Assembly (NCBI GenBank): GCA_963786625.1
Contig: CAWAZS010000010.1
Location: forward strand, 124,001-188,000
Direction of reading: 5' to 3'
DNA length: 64,000 nucleotides
Source of the DNA: CAIWHR01 sp963786625
GTDB lineage: Bacteria > Pseudomonadota > Gammaproteobacteria > Burkholderiales > Casimicrobiaceae
Under the pieces are notes generated by a model. That model did not search any database, was not told where the DNA came from, and worked only from the letters and a program-made list of their open reading frames with translations. Shown in pieces: positions 56,463-64,000 of this stretch (the first letter of the stretch is position 1; each line of letters opens with the position of its first letter). Both the position numbers and the translations under genes were made by a program.

Positions 56463-56554
56463 GGCCGGCGACGCTCGAAGAGGGGGAGGCGCCGAGTGTA
56501 GATGGAGGCGGCGCGCGCGGCAAACGCGGCGGCGGGCGATGCCCCGGAGACTCG

Positions 56555-57826
56555 TCAGCGGGCGCCGGCGAGCCAGCGTTCGAGATGGTCGAGCGTGTGC
56601 GAGAGATCGCGCGTGGTCTGCCGGATCTCGGAGCCGCGACCCATGTCGACGTGCAGCGGGCGCGCGTCGGTGAGCGCGTGCGTCAGGTTGCGGTTGCGAT
56701 CCCGGATGCGGTCGATGCGCAGCGTCACCCCGTGCTTCGCGAGCCGGGGCGCAAGCGCGTCGGCGCGGGCGTCCAGGTTCTGCCGGGTCTTCTGGTACGC
56801 CGCCGCGCAAAGCCGCTTCCGCTGCGCGTAGCTGAAGATGCTGGCGAAGAACATGTCGGCGTCCTCGCGGTCCGGCTCGAAGAGAACGACGTCCGCGTGC
56901 GGATACTGCTGCCGGTACTTCTCCATGCCGACCCTCATCCGCGAATGGATGATCGCGCGAAACGTCTGCGACAGCACGGTCGGCAATCCGCCATGGCTCA
57001 GCTTCGCGACCGTGAAGCGCCCGTTCAGCGTGGCGCCGCTCGCGTCGAACGGCACCAGCGGATTCACGCACAGCAGGAGGTCGACGCCTTCGTCGAGCGC
57101 CACCGACGCATGCAGCGTCTTGTTGAGGGCGCCGTCGACGTAATACTCGCCGCCGATCTTGACCGGGGGGAAGAGGCCGGGCAGGGCGGCCGACGCCTCG
57201 ATCGCCCGGGAGATGGGGATGCGATCGCGCCCGGGGGTGCCGAAGATCACCGACGCGCCGGTGTCGAGATTGGTCGCGACGAGAAAGAGCTTGCGGCCGA
57301 GCTTGCGGAAATCGTTGGTGCGCCCGGGTGCCGCAAACAGGTGATGCAGAAAGTCGTCGATCGACCGGTTGTCGAACATGCCGGTGGGCACCGCGTGCGA
57401 CAGCGTGGCCAGCGACTCCATCACGCCGTGATGGAACGGGTCCCGGAGGCATTGCAGCGTCGCGCGCAGGACGAGCCGCGGCACCATGGTCGCGCGATGC
57501 GCGAACTCCGAAAGCGCGGGGCGGAGGAAGACTTCGGGCGTCAACGCCGCATCGGCACCGTCGTCGATGAACAGCCGGTACATCTGTGTCGGCGAGATTC
57601 CGTTCGCCAGCGCGGCGGCGACGAACCCGCCCGACGACACCCCGACGTAGACGTCGAGGTCGCTCAAATCCACGCCGTCGAGCGAGTCGGCGAGCGCCAG
57701 CAGCGCGCCGACCTCGTAGATCCCGCCCAGCGGGCCGCCGCCCGCCAGCGCGAGACCCATGCGCGGACGGGCGCGGGCGCGTCGCCGGACGCGCCTCGAC
57801 CCTCCGGTTGCCGCACGACCCGGCAT
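56555..57826 (-). CDS. Patatin-like phospholipase
   Basis: A 423-residue patatin. The oxyanion hole is LAGGGPLGGIYEVG (residues 28-40), the serine nucleophile is Ser64 in GVSSGG, and the catalytic Asp is in YYVDGALN near residue 231. A basic N-terminus (RRVRRRARARPRMG) may be untranslated if Met23 is the true start. It would release fatty acids from phospholipid or storage lipid near granules. Confidence 0.88.
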   Translation of the reverse strand: MPGRAATGGSRRVRRRARARPRMGLALAGGGPLGGIYEVGALLALADSLDGVDLSDLDVYVGVSSGGFVAAALANGISPTQMYRLFIDDGADAALTPEVFLRPALSEFAHRATMVPRLVLRATLQCLRDPFHHGVMESLATLSHAVPTGMFDNRSIDDFLHHLFAAPGRTNDFRKLGRKLFLVATNLDTGASVIFGTPGRDRIPISRAIEASAALPGLFPPVKIGGEYYVDGALNKTLHASVALDEGVDLLLCVNPLVPFDASGATLNGRFTVAKLSHGGLPTVLSQTFRAIIHSRMRVGMEKYRQQYPHADVVLFEPDREDADMFFASIFSYAQRKRLCAAAYQKTRQNLDARADALAPRLAKHGVTLRIDRIRDRNRNLTHALTDARPLHVDMGRGSEIRQTTRDLSHTLDHLERWLAGAR

Positions 57827-57869
57827 GGACTCCTCCCGCGGTTAAGACCTGCGGAGCAATCCTACCGTA

Positions 57870-58331
57870 TCACGCGCGCTTCGTCGTTCCCCTTACTGCG
57901 CGCTTCGCCTTCCGGACAGCCTTGACCGGGCGCTTCGCCGCTTTCTTCGCGGCCTTCGCTCTCGGCTTGCGCGGCGTTGCAACGAGCGGCAGCTCGAACT
58001 TCGGCAGCGATCTCGGCAGCACCTGCTGCGCGATGCTGACCGCCGTGTCGGCCGCCTGCTTCACCGTCGATTCGACGGTCCGGCGCGTTTCCTTCCAGAC
58101 CGTGTTCGCGATGGACACCGAGCTCTCGATCCGGTCGCCGACGAAGCGGATCGCGCGCGATTCGACGACGGTGCCTTCCTTGACCAGTGTCTTGAACATG
58201 TCGCCGGCTTCGGTCTGCACCCAATCGCGCGTGACGACGGCGGCACCGAGGCTCGCGAGCCAGACCTGACGCGAGGTCAGCATTGCGGCTTCGCTGAAGC
58301 GGGTGGGTTGGAGGTGGGTGGCTTTCAGCAT
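57870..58331 (-). CDS. Second phasin (PhaI-like) with basic tail
   Basis: A 153-residue phasin-like protein. Residues 15-110 hold RQVWLASLGAAVVTRDWVQ and FKTLVKEGTVVESRAI, the phasin helical pattern. The end is an alanine/lysine-rich tail like that of the first phasin (RAKAAKKAAKRPVKAVRKAK). AAAGGAA precedes the ATG. The 18-bp motif shared with the first phasin lies 69 bp upstream, in the same orientation. Confidence 0.85.
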   Translation of the reverse strand: MLKATHLQPTRFSEAAMLTSRQVWLASLGAAVVTRDWVQTEAGDMFKTLVKEGTVVESRAIRFVGDRIESSVSIANTVWKETRRTVESTVKQAADTAVSIAQQVLPRSLPKFELPLVATPRKPRAKAAKKAAKRPVKAVRKAKRAVRGTTKRA

Positions 58332-58399
58332 GATCGTTCCTTTCGGGTGGTGGGAGGTCTCGCGTTGTCGTGGCGATTGAGAACAATGTACCGGGATCG

Positions 58400-58419
58400 T
58401 TTAGAGCAAACACACTAAA
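58400..58419 (-). promoter_or_regulatory. Shared phasin-upstream motif, copy 2
   Basis: Read on the minus strand this is TTTAGTGTGTTTGCTCTAAA. Its ends form an inverted repeat (TTTAG/CTAAA) typical of a dimeric repressor site. It lies between the divergent second phasin and FFLEELY genes and could control both. Confidence 0.65.
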
Positions 58420-58441
58420 ATTCCGGCGTAGGCTCGTTCCC

Positions 58442-59200
58442 ATGTCCCGGGCGAATTCCCGCTCCGATGCCTCGCGTCCGGCGCAGGACGCGCTCGTGCG
58501 CGAGCTCGAGCGCGTGGAGCGGCTGCACGCGGAACGCCTCGCGAACCCCGACCTCGCCGCCGCGCTCGAGCGCGTGGCGCTGTGGCAGGGCGACCGGCTG
58601 CATGCAACCTATGCGGATCTCGCCGTGCAGCCGCGCTACAGCGATGCCATCGACTTCTTCCAGACGGACCTCTACGGCAACGTCGACTTCGCGCGGAGGG
58701 ACGCCGATCTCGCGCGCGTCGTGCCGGTGATGGTGCTGATGCTCCCCGAGCGCGTGATCGCGACCGTGGCGCAGGCAATGGAATTGAACGCCCTCTCGCA
58801 CGAGCTCGACCGCGCGCTGCTGGAGCGCCTGCCGCGTCGGGACGGCAGCTTCACCGTCGCCGAATATGGTGCCGCCTATCGCCGGATGGGCAACCGCCCC
58901 GCGCGGGAGCGGCAGATCGCGCTGATCGGGGAGATCGGCGCGGCGCTCGACGTCTACGTGAAGACGCCGATGATCCGGACGGCGCTCGTGATGATGCGGG
59001 GACCGGCTAAGCTCGCCGGGCTGTGGGTGCTGCACGACTTTCTGGAGCGCGGCTTCTCGGCGTTCCGGAAAATGGATGGCGCCGTCGAATTCCTGGCGAC
59101 GATCGATCGCCGCGAACGTGAGCTGATGGAGGCGCTGTTCGCCGGCAGGACTGTGCCGCTACCCGTTGCCGGCAGCGAAGCGAAGACCGCGGGCGGCTAG
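58442..59200 (+). CDS. FFLEELY motif protein
   Basis: A 252-residue helical protein. Its signature region is AIDFFQTDLYGNVDFARRDADLARVVPVM, here given as YSDAIDFFQTDLYG and NVDFARRDADLARVVP, the FFLEELY-type block. The family is conserved in bacteria, has no proven function, and is often near PHA or lipid genes. I start it at the ATG at 58442 (SRANSRSDAS). No Shine-Dalgarno is obvious. Its stop overlaps the convergent PHA-granule gene by 4 bp. Confidence 0.85.
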   Translation: MSRANSRSDASRPAQDALVRELERVERLHAERLANPDLAAALERVALWQGDRLHATYADLAVQPRYSDAIDFFQTDLYGNVDFARRDADLARVVPVMVLMLPERVIATVAQAMELNALSHELDRALLERLPRRDGSFTVAEYGAAYRRMGNRPARERQIALIGEIGAALDVYVKTPMIRTALVMMRGPAKLAGLWVLHDFLERGFSAFRKMDGAVEFLATIDRRERELMEALFAGRTVPLPVAGSEAKTAGG

Positions 59201-59484
59201 GCCTTGGCCTTGCCGAAATACTTGTCGAACTGCTTGTGCACCTCGACCTCGATCGTGGGCTTGAGCAGCGAGAGCATGAACCCGAGCTCGCAGTCCAGGC
59301 GAACGCTGTCCTTCCCCACATGCAGCTTGCCGGCGAGACCGGGCCGGCGGAACTCGATGTGCTCGCCCTTCCACACGTAGTCGAGGTCGAACCGGGCGTT
59401 CAGGTCGTCGGCGACCTTCTCCGCCGCCTCTTTCGCCTTCTTGTGCGACAGATGGTGTTTTTTCGCGATCGCAATCAAGGCCAT
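59197..59484 (-). CDS. Polyhydroxyalkanoic acid system family protein
   Basis: A 95-residue member of the PHA granule-region family (PHA_gran_rgn). Typical stretches are IAKKHHLSHKKAKEAAEKVA, LDYVWKGEHIEFRRPGLAG and LDCELGFMLSLLKPTIEVEV. The family is associated with PHA clusters and has no known activity. GGAGG precedes the ATG. Confidence 0.92.
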   Translation of the reverse strand: MALIAIAKKHHLSHKKAKEAAEKVADDLNARFDLDYVWKGEHIEFRRPGLAGKLHVGKDSVRLDCELGFMLSLLKPTIEVEVHKQFDKYFGKAKA

Positions 59485-59784
59485 GTGTTACCTCCCGTGC
59501 CGTGGACAAGTATAGCCAAGGCGCCCGGCGGGGACCCGCGCCGTCGGCACGGCGCAGCACGGGCTTGCCACGCCCGGCGATCCGAACCGCAGTCCTCCGC
59601 GCGGACGGCCAAGGTCGGAGCCGCGCGCATCGGACCCAAAGCAGGTGGCGTAGGAGCAGCCGGAGTCCGGCCCCCGGTCGAGTCCAACCGCGGCGGCGGA
59701 GAACTGTAAGTGAGCGCACACATGCGACAAAGACCGCATCGGCGCACGGGCAGACCGGTCGGTAGCCATAATGTGTCGAGGCCG
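59485..59784. other. Intergenic region without visible gene
   Basis: About 300 bp between the PHA-granule gene and the TetR promoter. Reading frames on both strands are arginine-rich shadows. No tRNA, repeat copy or terminator with a T-run is evident. Confidence 0.5.
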
Positions 59785-59814
59785 TTGACAGCGCGGCGCC
59801 GATCGGCCTAATAT
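59785..59814 (+). promoter_or_regulatory. Strong sigma-70 promoter of the TetR-fadE operon
   Basis: TTGACA (59785-59790, perfect -35), an 18-bp spacer, and TAATAT (59809-59814). It is 62 bp before the TetR start and is the clearest plus-strand promoter in the window. Confidence 0.85.
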
Positions 59815-59815
59815 T

Positions 59816-59831
59816 AAAACGAACGTTTAAT
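59816..59831 (+). promoter_or_regulatory. Palindromic operator overlapping the start site
   Basis: AAACGAACGTTT (59817-59828) is a 5+2+5 palindrome placed where transcription would begin, and the flanks extend it (ATTAAAACG/CGTTTAAT). Position and form indicate autorepression by the downstream TetR regulator. Confidence 0.7.
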
Positions 59832-59876
59832 CAAAACAAACGGCTGGTCGGTTTTCCGGTCGGACGAGGGTGGCGC

Positions 59877-60659
59877 GTGTCGAACAGGGATGGGACGGAA
59901 GACTCCCGCAAGGGAGAACGGCGAAGGACGGCAACGATGAAGGGCACGGTGATTCCGATCTCGGAGGCGGCGCGGCCGGTGGTGACGAAAGGCAAGATCC
60001 TCGACGCCGCCGAGGCGCTGTTCATGGAACACGGCTACGAGGCGACCAGCCTGCGCGCGATCACGGCCGCGGCCGGCGTCAATCTCGCGGCGGTCAACTA
60101 TCACTTCGGGAGCAAGGAAGAACTGTTCCAGGCCGTGCTCACCCGGCGGCTCGACCCGATGAACCAGGAGCGGGTCGACTTGCTGACGCGGCTGGAGCAC
60201 GCCGCGGCACCGGACCCGCTTCCCTGCGACCGGATCCTGTCGGCGATGTTCATTCCGGCGCTCAAGCTGGCGCGCGACCCCGAGCGCGGCGGCAAGGATT
60301 TCCTTCGCCTCCTCGGCCGCGCCTACGCCGACCCCGCTCCGTTCATCCGCAAGTTCCTGGCCGAGCAATACGCGGTGATGATCGCGCGCTTCAAGGCCGC
60401 TTTCGCACGAGCGCTGCCGGATCTTCCGAGGAAGGAGCTGTCGTGGCGCCTGCACTTCATCATGGGCGCGCTGTCTTATACCTTGGCAGGTACGGATGCA
60501 TTGCGGCTCATCGCCGAGCTGACGCCGGCGGAAACCGGCAGTGACGAGATGCTGCTGAACCGCCTCGCGCCGTTCCTGCTTGCCGGTCTGCAATCGCCGG
60601 TACCCGAGTTCTCCGATTCCATCCGCGCGCCCGACCCGGGCCCGCGGGGAGCCGCCTGA
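59877..60659 (+). CDS. TetR-family regulator of fatty-acid genes
   Basis: A 260-residue regulator. The DNA-binding domain has GKILDAAEALFMEHGYEATS, LRAITAAAGVNLAAVNYHFG and SKEELFQAVL. The C-terminal domain includes LGRAYADPAPFIRKFLAEQY. The type resembles PsrA/FadR-like TetR repressors that sense acyl-CoA. Start is GTG at 59877; ATG at 59937 would remove 20 residues and also fit. Directly upstream of FadE and thiolase, it probably represses them and itself. Confidence 0.87.
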   Translation: MSNRDGTEDSRKGERRRTATMKGTVIPISEAARPVVTKGKILDAAEALFMEHGYEATSLRAITAAAGVNLAAVNYHFGSKEELFQAVLTRRLDPMNQERVDLLTRLEHAAAPDPLPCDRILSAMFIPALKLARDPERGGKDFLRLLGRAYADPAPFIRKFLAEQYAVMIARFKAAFARALPDLPRKELSWRLHFIMGALSYTLAGTDALRLIAELTPAETGSDEMLLNRLAPFLLAGLQSPVPEFSDSIRAPDPGPRGAA

Positions 60660-60710
60660 CGCGATGGCGCGCCGAGTCTCGAACCTTTGTTTTTCCGGAA
60701 GGAGATTTCC

Positions 60711-63230
60711 ATGCTGACCGCCCTCTGGCTCCTTGCTGTGCTCGTCGGCGCGCTTGCGCTCGCCTATGTCAACGCCTCCGGTTGGGTGTTCACGGGCGCG
60801 ATCGCGGTCGCACTCGGCGTGGCCTGGGGCACGCAGGCGCTTCCCGGCTGGCTCGCGCTCGCGCTGACCCTTGCCTTCGTCGTGCTCGCGATTCCCGCGA
60901 ACGTGCCGGCGCTGCGGCGCAAGCTGATCAGCGATGGCGTGCTCGCCGTGTTCCGCAAGGTGCTGCCGCCGATGTCGCAGACCGAGCGCGATGCGATCGA
61001 GGCCGGCACCGTGTGGTGGGACGGCGAGTTGTTCTCGGGACGGCCCGACTGGCGCCGGCTGCTCGACACGCGCTACCCGACGCTTACTCCCGAAGAGCAG
61101 CGCTTCCTCGACCAGGACGTCGAGGAGCTCTGCGCGATGGTGACCGATTGGGAGACCACGCACGTCTACCGCGACCTGCCGCGCGAGGTGTGGCAGTTCA
61201 TCAAGGATCGCGGCTTCCTCGGGATGAGCATCGCCAAGGAGTACGGGGGGCTCGGATTCTCGGCCTACGCGCATTCGCAGGTCATGACCAAGCTGTCGAC
61301 GCATTCGGGCACGGTCTCGGTCACCGTGATGGTGCCGAACTCGCTCGGCCCGGCCGAGTTGCTCGCGCACTACGGCACCGACGAGCAGAAGCGCTACTTC
61401 CTGCCGCGCCTGGCGAAGGGTCTCGAGATTCCGTGTTTCGCACTGACGAGCCCGAATGCGGGCTCCGACGCGGCGTCGATACCCGACTACGGCATCGTCT
61501 GCTGGGGCGAGCACGAAGGCCGGCGCGTGCTCGGCCTCAAGGTCACCTGGGACAAGCGCTACATCACGCTCGGCCCCGTCGCGACGCTGCTCGGCCTCGC
61601 GTTCCGCGCCTACGATCCGGAGCGCCTCGTCGGCGACCGGGACGACCTCGGCATCACCTGCGCGCTGGTCCCGACCGCGCATCCGGGCGTCGAGATCGGC
61701 CGGCGCCACATGCCGCTCAACGCCGTGTTCCAGAACGGCCCCACGTCCGGCAAGGACGTCTTCATTCCGATGGACTGGGTGATCGGCGGACAGCCGATGC
61801 TCGGCCGCGGCTGGCGGATGCTGATGGAGTGCCTTGCGGCCGGCCGCGGCATCTCGCTGCCGTCGTCGGCCACGGGGATGGCCAAGCTCGCCGTGCGCGC
61901 CGTCGGCGGCTATGCCCACGTGCGCCAGCAGTTCAAGACGCCGATCGGCAAGTTCGAGGGCATCGAGGAGGCGCTCACGCGGATGGGCGGCAACCTGTAC
62001 ATGATGGATGCCACGCGGACGCTGACGGCGGCGGCGATCGACCTGGGCGAGAAGCCCGCAGTCATCTCCGGCATCGCCAAGCTGCATGTCACCGAGCGCG
62101 GCCGGCAGGTCGTCAACGACGGGATGGACGTGATCGGCGGCAAGGGCATCTCGATGGGGCCGTCGAACTTCCTCGGCGCCGCCTACATGCAGATTCCGGT
62201 CGCGATCACCGTCGAGGGCGCGAACATCCTGACGCGCAGCCTGATCGTTTTCGGGCAGGGCGCGATCCGCTGCCATCCGTACGTGCTGAAGGAGATGGCG
62301 GCGACGCGCGAGGCCGACCGCGGGAAGGCGTCGGTCGACTTCGACGCGGCGCTGTTCGGCCACCTGCGCTTCATGCTGTCGAACCTCGCGCGCACGTTCG
62401 TGATGGGCATGACCGGATCGCATTTCGTGCGGGCGCCCGCGGACGTGGCGCCGGAAACCCGGCGCTACTACCAGCAACTGACGCGGTTCTCCGCGGCGTT
62501 CGCGTTCCTCGCCGACGTGTCGATGGGAATGCTCGGCGGCGCGCTGAAGCGCAAGGAGAAGCTCTCCGCACGCCTCGGCGACATCCTGTCGCTGATGTAT
62601 CTCTGCTCGGCGACGCTCAGGCGCTACGAGGCCGAGGGCCGGCAGCACGCGGACGCGCCGCTGATGCACTGGGCGATGTGGGATGCGATGTTCAAGGCCC
62701 AGACCGCGATCGAGGGCGTGATCTCGAATTTCCCGAACCGGCTCGTCGCGGCGGTGATGCGCCGCGTCGTGTTCCCGCTCGGCCGACCGTACGTCGCGCC
62801 GTCGGACAAGCTGGGGCAGCACGCTGCGCGCATCCTGATCCAGCCCTCGGCCGCACGCGATCGCCTGACCGCGGGCATGTACATTTCGCGCGCACCGGAC
62901 AATCCGCTGGCGCTGATCGAACGCGCGCTCCTGGCAACGGTCGCGGCCGAGCCGATCGAGGCGAAGCTGCGGGCTGCCACAAGGGAGGGTCGGATCGACG
63001 CCAAGTTGCCGCCCGGAAGCGGGATCGAGGTCCTCGTCGCCCGCGCGGAGGCTGCCGGCGTGATCACCGGGGTGGAGGCCGCGACCGTCATCTCGGCGCG
63101 CGACCTGACGGCGAAGGTGATCCGCGTCGACGATTTCGCGCAGGACCTCGGCGCTTCGGAAATGAAGCCCGCGGGCGGCCCCGGGCAGGCGCAGCCGTCG
63201 ACACCGATCAAACACAAGGCCGCCGCTTAA
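60711..63230 (+). CDS. fadE: Acyl-CoA dehydrogenase, FadE type
   Basis: An 839-residue large acyl-CoA dehydrogenase that starts beta-oxidation. Two or three N-terminal hydrophobic segments (about 2-22, 25-42 and 46-62) anchor it to the membrane. The core includes FLGMSIAKEYGGLGFSAYAHS, CFALTSPNAGSDAASIPDYG, LTPF-like QFKTPIGKFEGIEEAL and GMDVIGGKGISMGPSNFLG. Length agrees with E. coli FadE (814). AAGGAG is 8 bp before the ATG. Confidence 0.93.
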   Translation: MLTALWLLAVLVGALALAYVNASGWVFTGAIAVALGVAWGTQALPGWLALALTLAFVVLAIPANVPALRRKLISDGVLAVFRKVLPPMSQTERDAIEAGTVWWDGELFSGRPDWRRLLDTRYPTLTPEEQRFLDQDVEELCAMVTDWETTHVYRDLPREVWQFIKDRGFLGMSIAKEYGGLGFSAYAHSQVMTKLSTHSGTVSVTVMVPNSLGPAELLAHYGTDEQKRYFLPRLAKGLEIPCFALTSPNAGSDAASIPDYGIVCWGEHEGRRVLGLKVTWDKRYITLGPVATLLGLAFRAYDPERLVGDRDDLGITCALVPTAHPGVEIGRRHMPLNAVFQNGPTSGKDVFIPMDWVIGGQPMLGRGWRMLMECLAAGRGISLPSSATGMAKLAVRAVGGYAHVRQQFKTPIGKFEGIEEALTRMGGNLYMMDATRTLTAAAIDLGEKPAVISGIAKLHVTERGRQVVNDGMDVIGGKGISMGPSNFLGAAYMQIPVAITVEGANILTRSLIVFGQGAIRCHPYVLKEMAATREADRGKASVDFDAALFGHLRFMLSNLARTFVMGMTGSHFVRAPADVAPETRRYYQQLTRFSAAFAFLADVSMGMLGGALKRKEKLSARLGDILSLMYLCSATLRRYEAEGRQHADAPLMHWAMWDAMFKAQTAIEGVISNFPNRLVAAVMRRVVFPLGRPYVAPSDKLGQHAARILIQPSAARDRLTAGMYISRAPDNPLALIERALLATVAAEPIEAKLRAATREGRIDAKLPPGSGIEVLVARAEAAGVITGVEAATVISARDLTAKVIRVDDFAQDLGASEMKPAGGPGQAQPSTPIKHKAAA

Positions 63231-63279
63231 CGGGACCGACCTGGCCCGCCCGACCTTGCCACTGCGGAATCCAACAGAC

Positions 63280-64000
63280 ATGAAAGAACCGATCTACATC
63301 ATCGACGGCGCGCGTACGCCGTTCCTCAAGTCGCGCAACCGGCCTGGGCCCTTCGCGGCGTCCGACCTTGCGACGGCCGCCGGGCGGGCGCTGCTCGTCC
63401 GCCAGCCGTTTGCGCCGACGGAGCTCGACGAAGTGATCCTGGGCTGCGCGGCGCCATCGGTCGACGAGGTGAACATCGGCCGTGTTGTTGCGCTGCGGAT
63501 GGGCTGCGGGATGAAAGTCCCGGGCTGGACCGTGATGCGCAACTGCGCGTCGGGGATGCAGGCGCTCGACTCGGCCGTCAACAACATCCGGGCGGGACGC
63601 TCGAATCTGGTGCTCGCCGGCGGCGTCGACGCGCTGTCGCGCGCGCCGCTGCTGTTCTCCGACGCGATGGTGCACTGGCTGTCGAACTGGTACGCGGCCA
63701 AGACGCTCGGCCAGCGAGCAGCCCTGGCGGCGAAATTCAAGCTCGGCTACCTCGCGCCCGTGATCGGCCTCATGAAGGGCCTGACCGACCCGATGGTGGG
63801 CCTGCTGATGGGCCAGACGGCCGAGAATCTGGCGTTCCGGTTCGGGATCACGCGGCGCGAGATGGACGAATTCTCGGCGCGGAGCCACGCGCGCGTGATC
63901 GCCGCGCAGAAGGCCGGCCACTATGCCGGCGAGGTGGTGCCGCTGTACGACCGCCATGGCAAGCTGTACGCGCAGGACGACGGAGTGCGCGAGGATTCGA
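63280..64000 (+). CDS. Acetyl-CoA acyltransferase (thiolase), 3' truncated by window
   Basis: The first 240 residues of a thiolase that releases acetyl-CoA from 3-ketoacyl-CoA. It starts MKEPIYIIDGARTPFLKSRN. The acyl-accepting Cys89 lies in VMRNCASGMQALDSAV, and LAGGVDALSRAPLLFSDAM, MGQTAENLAFRFGITRREMDEF follow. It is FadA/FadI-like. No in-frame stop occurs before 64000; the C-terminal His and Cys are outside the window. It begins 49 bp after fadE, so the two are one operon. Confidence 0.92.
   Translation, partial: MKEPIYIIDGARTPFLKSRNRPGPFAASDLATAAGRALLVRQPFAPTELDEVILGCAAPSVDEVNIGRVVALRMGCGMKVPGWTVMRNCASGMQALDSAVNNIRAGRSNLVLAGGVDALSRAPLLFSDAMVHWLSNWYAAKTLGQRAALAAKFKLGYLAPVIGLMKGLTDPMVGLLMGQTAENLAFRFGITRREMDEFSARSHARVIAAQKAGHYAGEVVPLYDRHGKLYAQDDGVREDS

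Noticed and set aside
59814..63281. A 1155-codon minus-strand frame opposite fadE and TetR
   Set aside because: Composition is that of a shadow, and it runs through the promoter and operator and two well-supported genes.

Overview
The window is a GC-rich chromosomal segment that reads as a betaproteobacterium (Burkholderiales or a close relative). This rests on gene order and family content, since no rRNA is present: dacC-dat-ybeD-lipB-lipA, thiS-thiG-trmB, trpE-trpG-trpD-trpC behind gph, a TfpX/TfpZ pilin accessory protein, a DUF3683-type FAD/Fe-S oxidoreductase and a FFLEELY-motif protein. Coding density is high, and most long reverse-frame ORFs are high-GC shadows.

Layout. 0.1-10.1 kb: tdh, a giant FAD/Fe-S oxidoreductase, a HIT hydrolase, an unrecognised gene, a YyaL-type thioredoxin-domain protein and a cytochrome c. 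10.4-15.2 kb: tandem glycine riboswitch with terminator, then gcvT-gcvH-gcvP. 15.2-23.5 kb: tfpX, dacC, dat, flavin reductase, cfa, ybeD, a RES/Xre toxin-antitoxin pair lodged between ybeD and lipB, then lipB-lipA. LipB and LipA make the lipoyl group that GcvH carries. 23.5-31.4 kb: mltA, a 42-residue membrane protein, apaG, rpe, gph, a candidate trp leader peptide, trpE-trpG-lprI-trpD-trpC. 31.6-36.7 kb: ugp-like ABC importer with an endonuclease/exonuclease/phosphatase-family protein. 36.7-43.3 kb: glycan cluster (methyltransferase, three glycosyltransferases, one O-acyltransferase). 43.3-48.9 kb: trmB, a secreted unknown, thiG, thiS, ECF sigma with zf-HC2 anti-sigma, tRNA-Met, a B12-binding MerR regulator and an IPTL-CTERM surface protein. 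49-64 kb: a storage-lipid island with lipase, fatty acyl-CoA reductase, phasin, acyl-CoA-binding protein, wax ester synthase/DGAT, TPR protein, TetR, patatin, second phasin, FFLEELY protein, PHA-granule protein, TetR with a clear promoter/operator, FadE-type acyl-CoA dehydrogenase and a thiolase cut by the window end.

The storage island is the most notable system. The reductase and the synthase together would turn acyl-CoA into fatty alcohol and then wax ester. Two phasins and a PHA-granule protein suggest granule coating. The FadE, thiolase and TetR genes at its edge suggest a switch between storage and beta-oxidation. Both phasin genes carry a near-identical 18-bp element at a similar upstream distance.

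Two general cautions. Twelve single-base frame disruptions interrupt otherwise intact genes, nine of them consistent with one extra base, so sequence or assembly error is more likely than gene decay. Two families of short dispersed repeats occupy many gene junctions: a palindromic CCGGCTTCAGCCGG element, and a ~77-bp element containing CGCTCACTTCGTTCGCTG.
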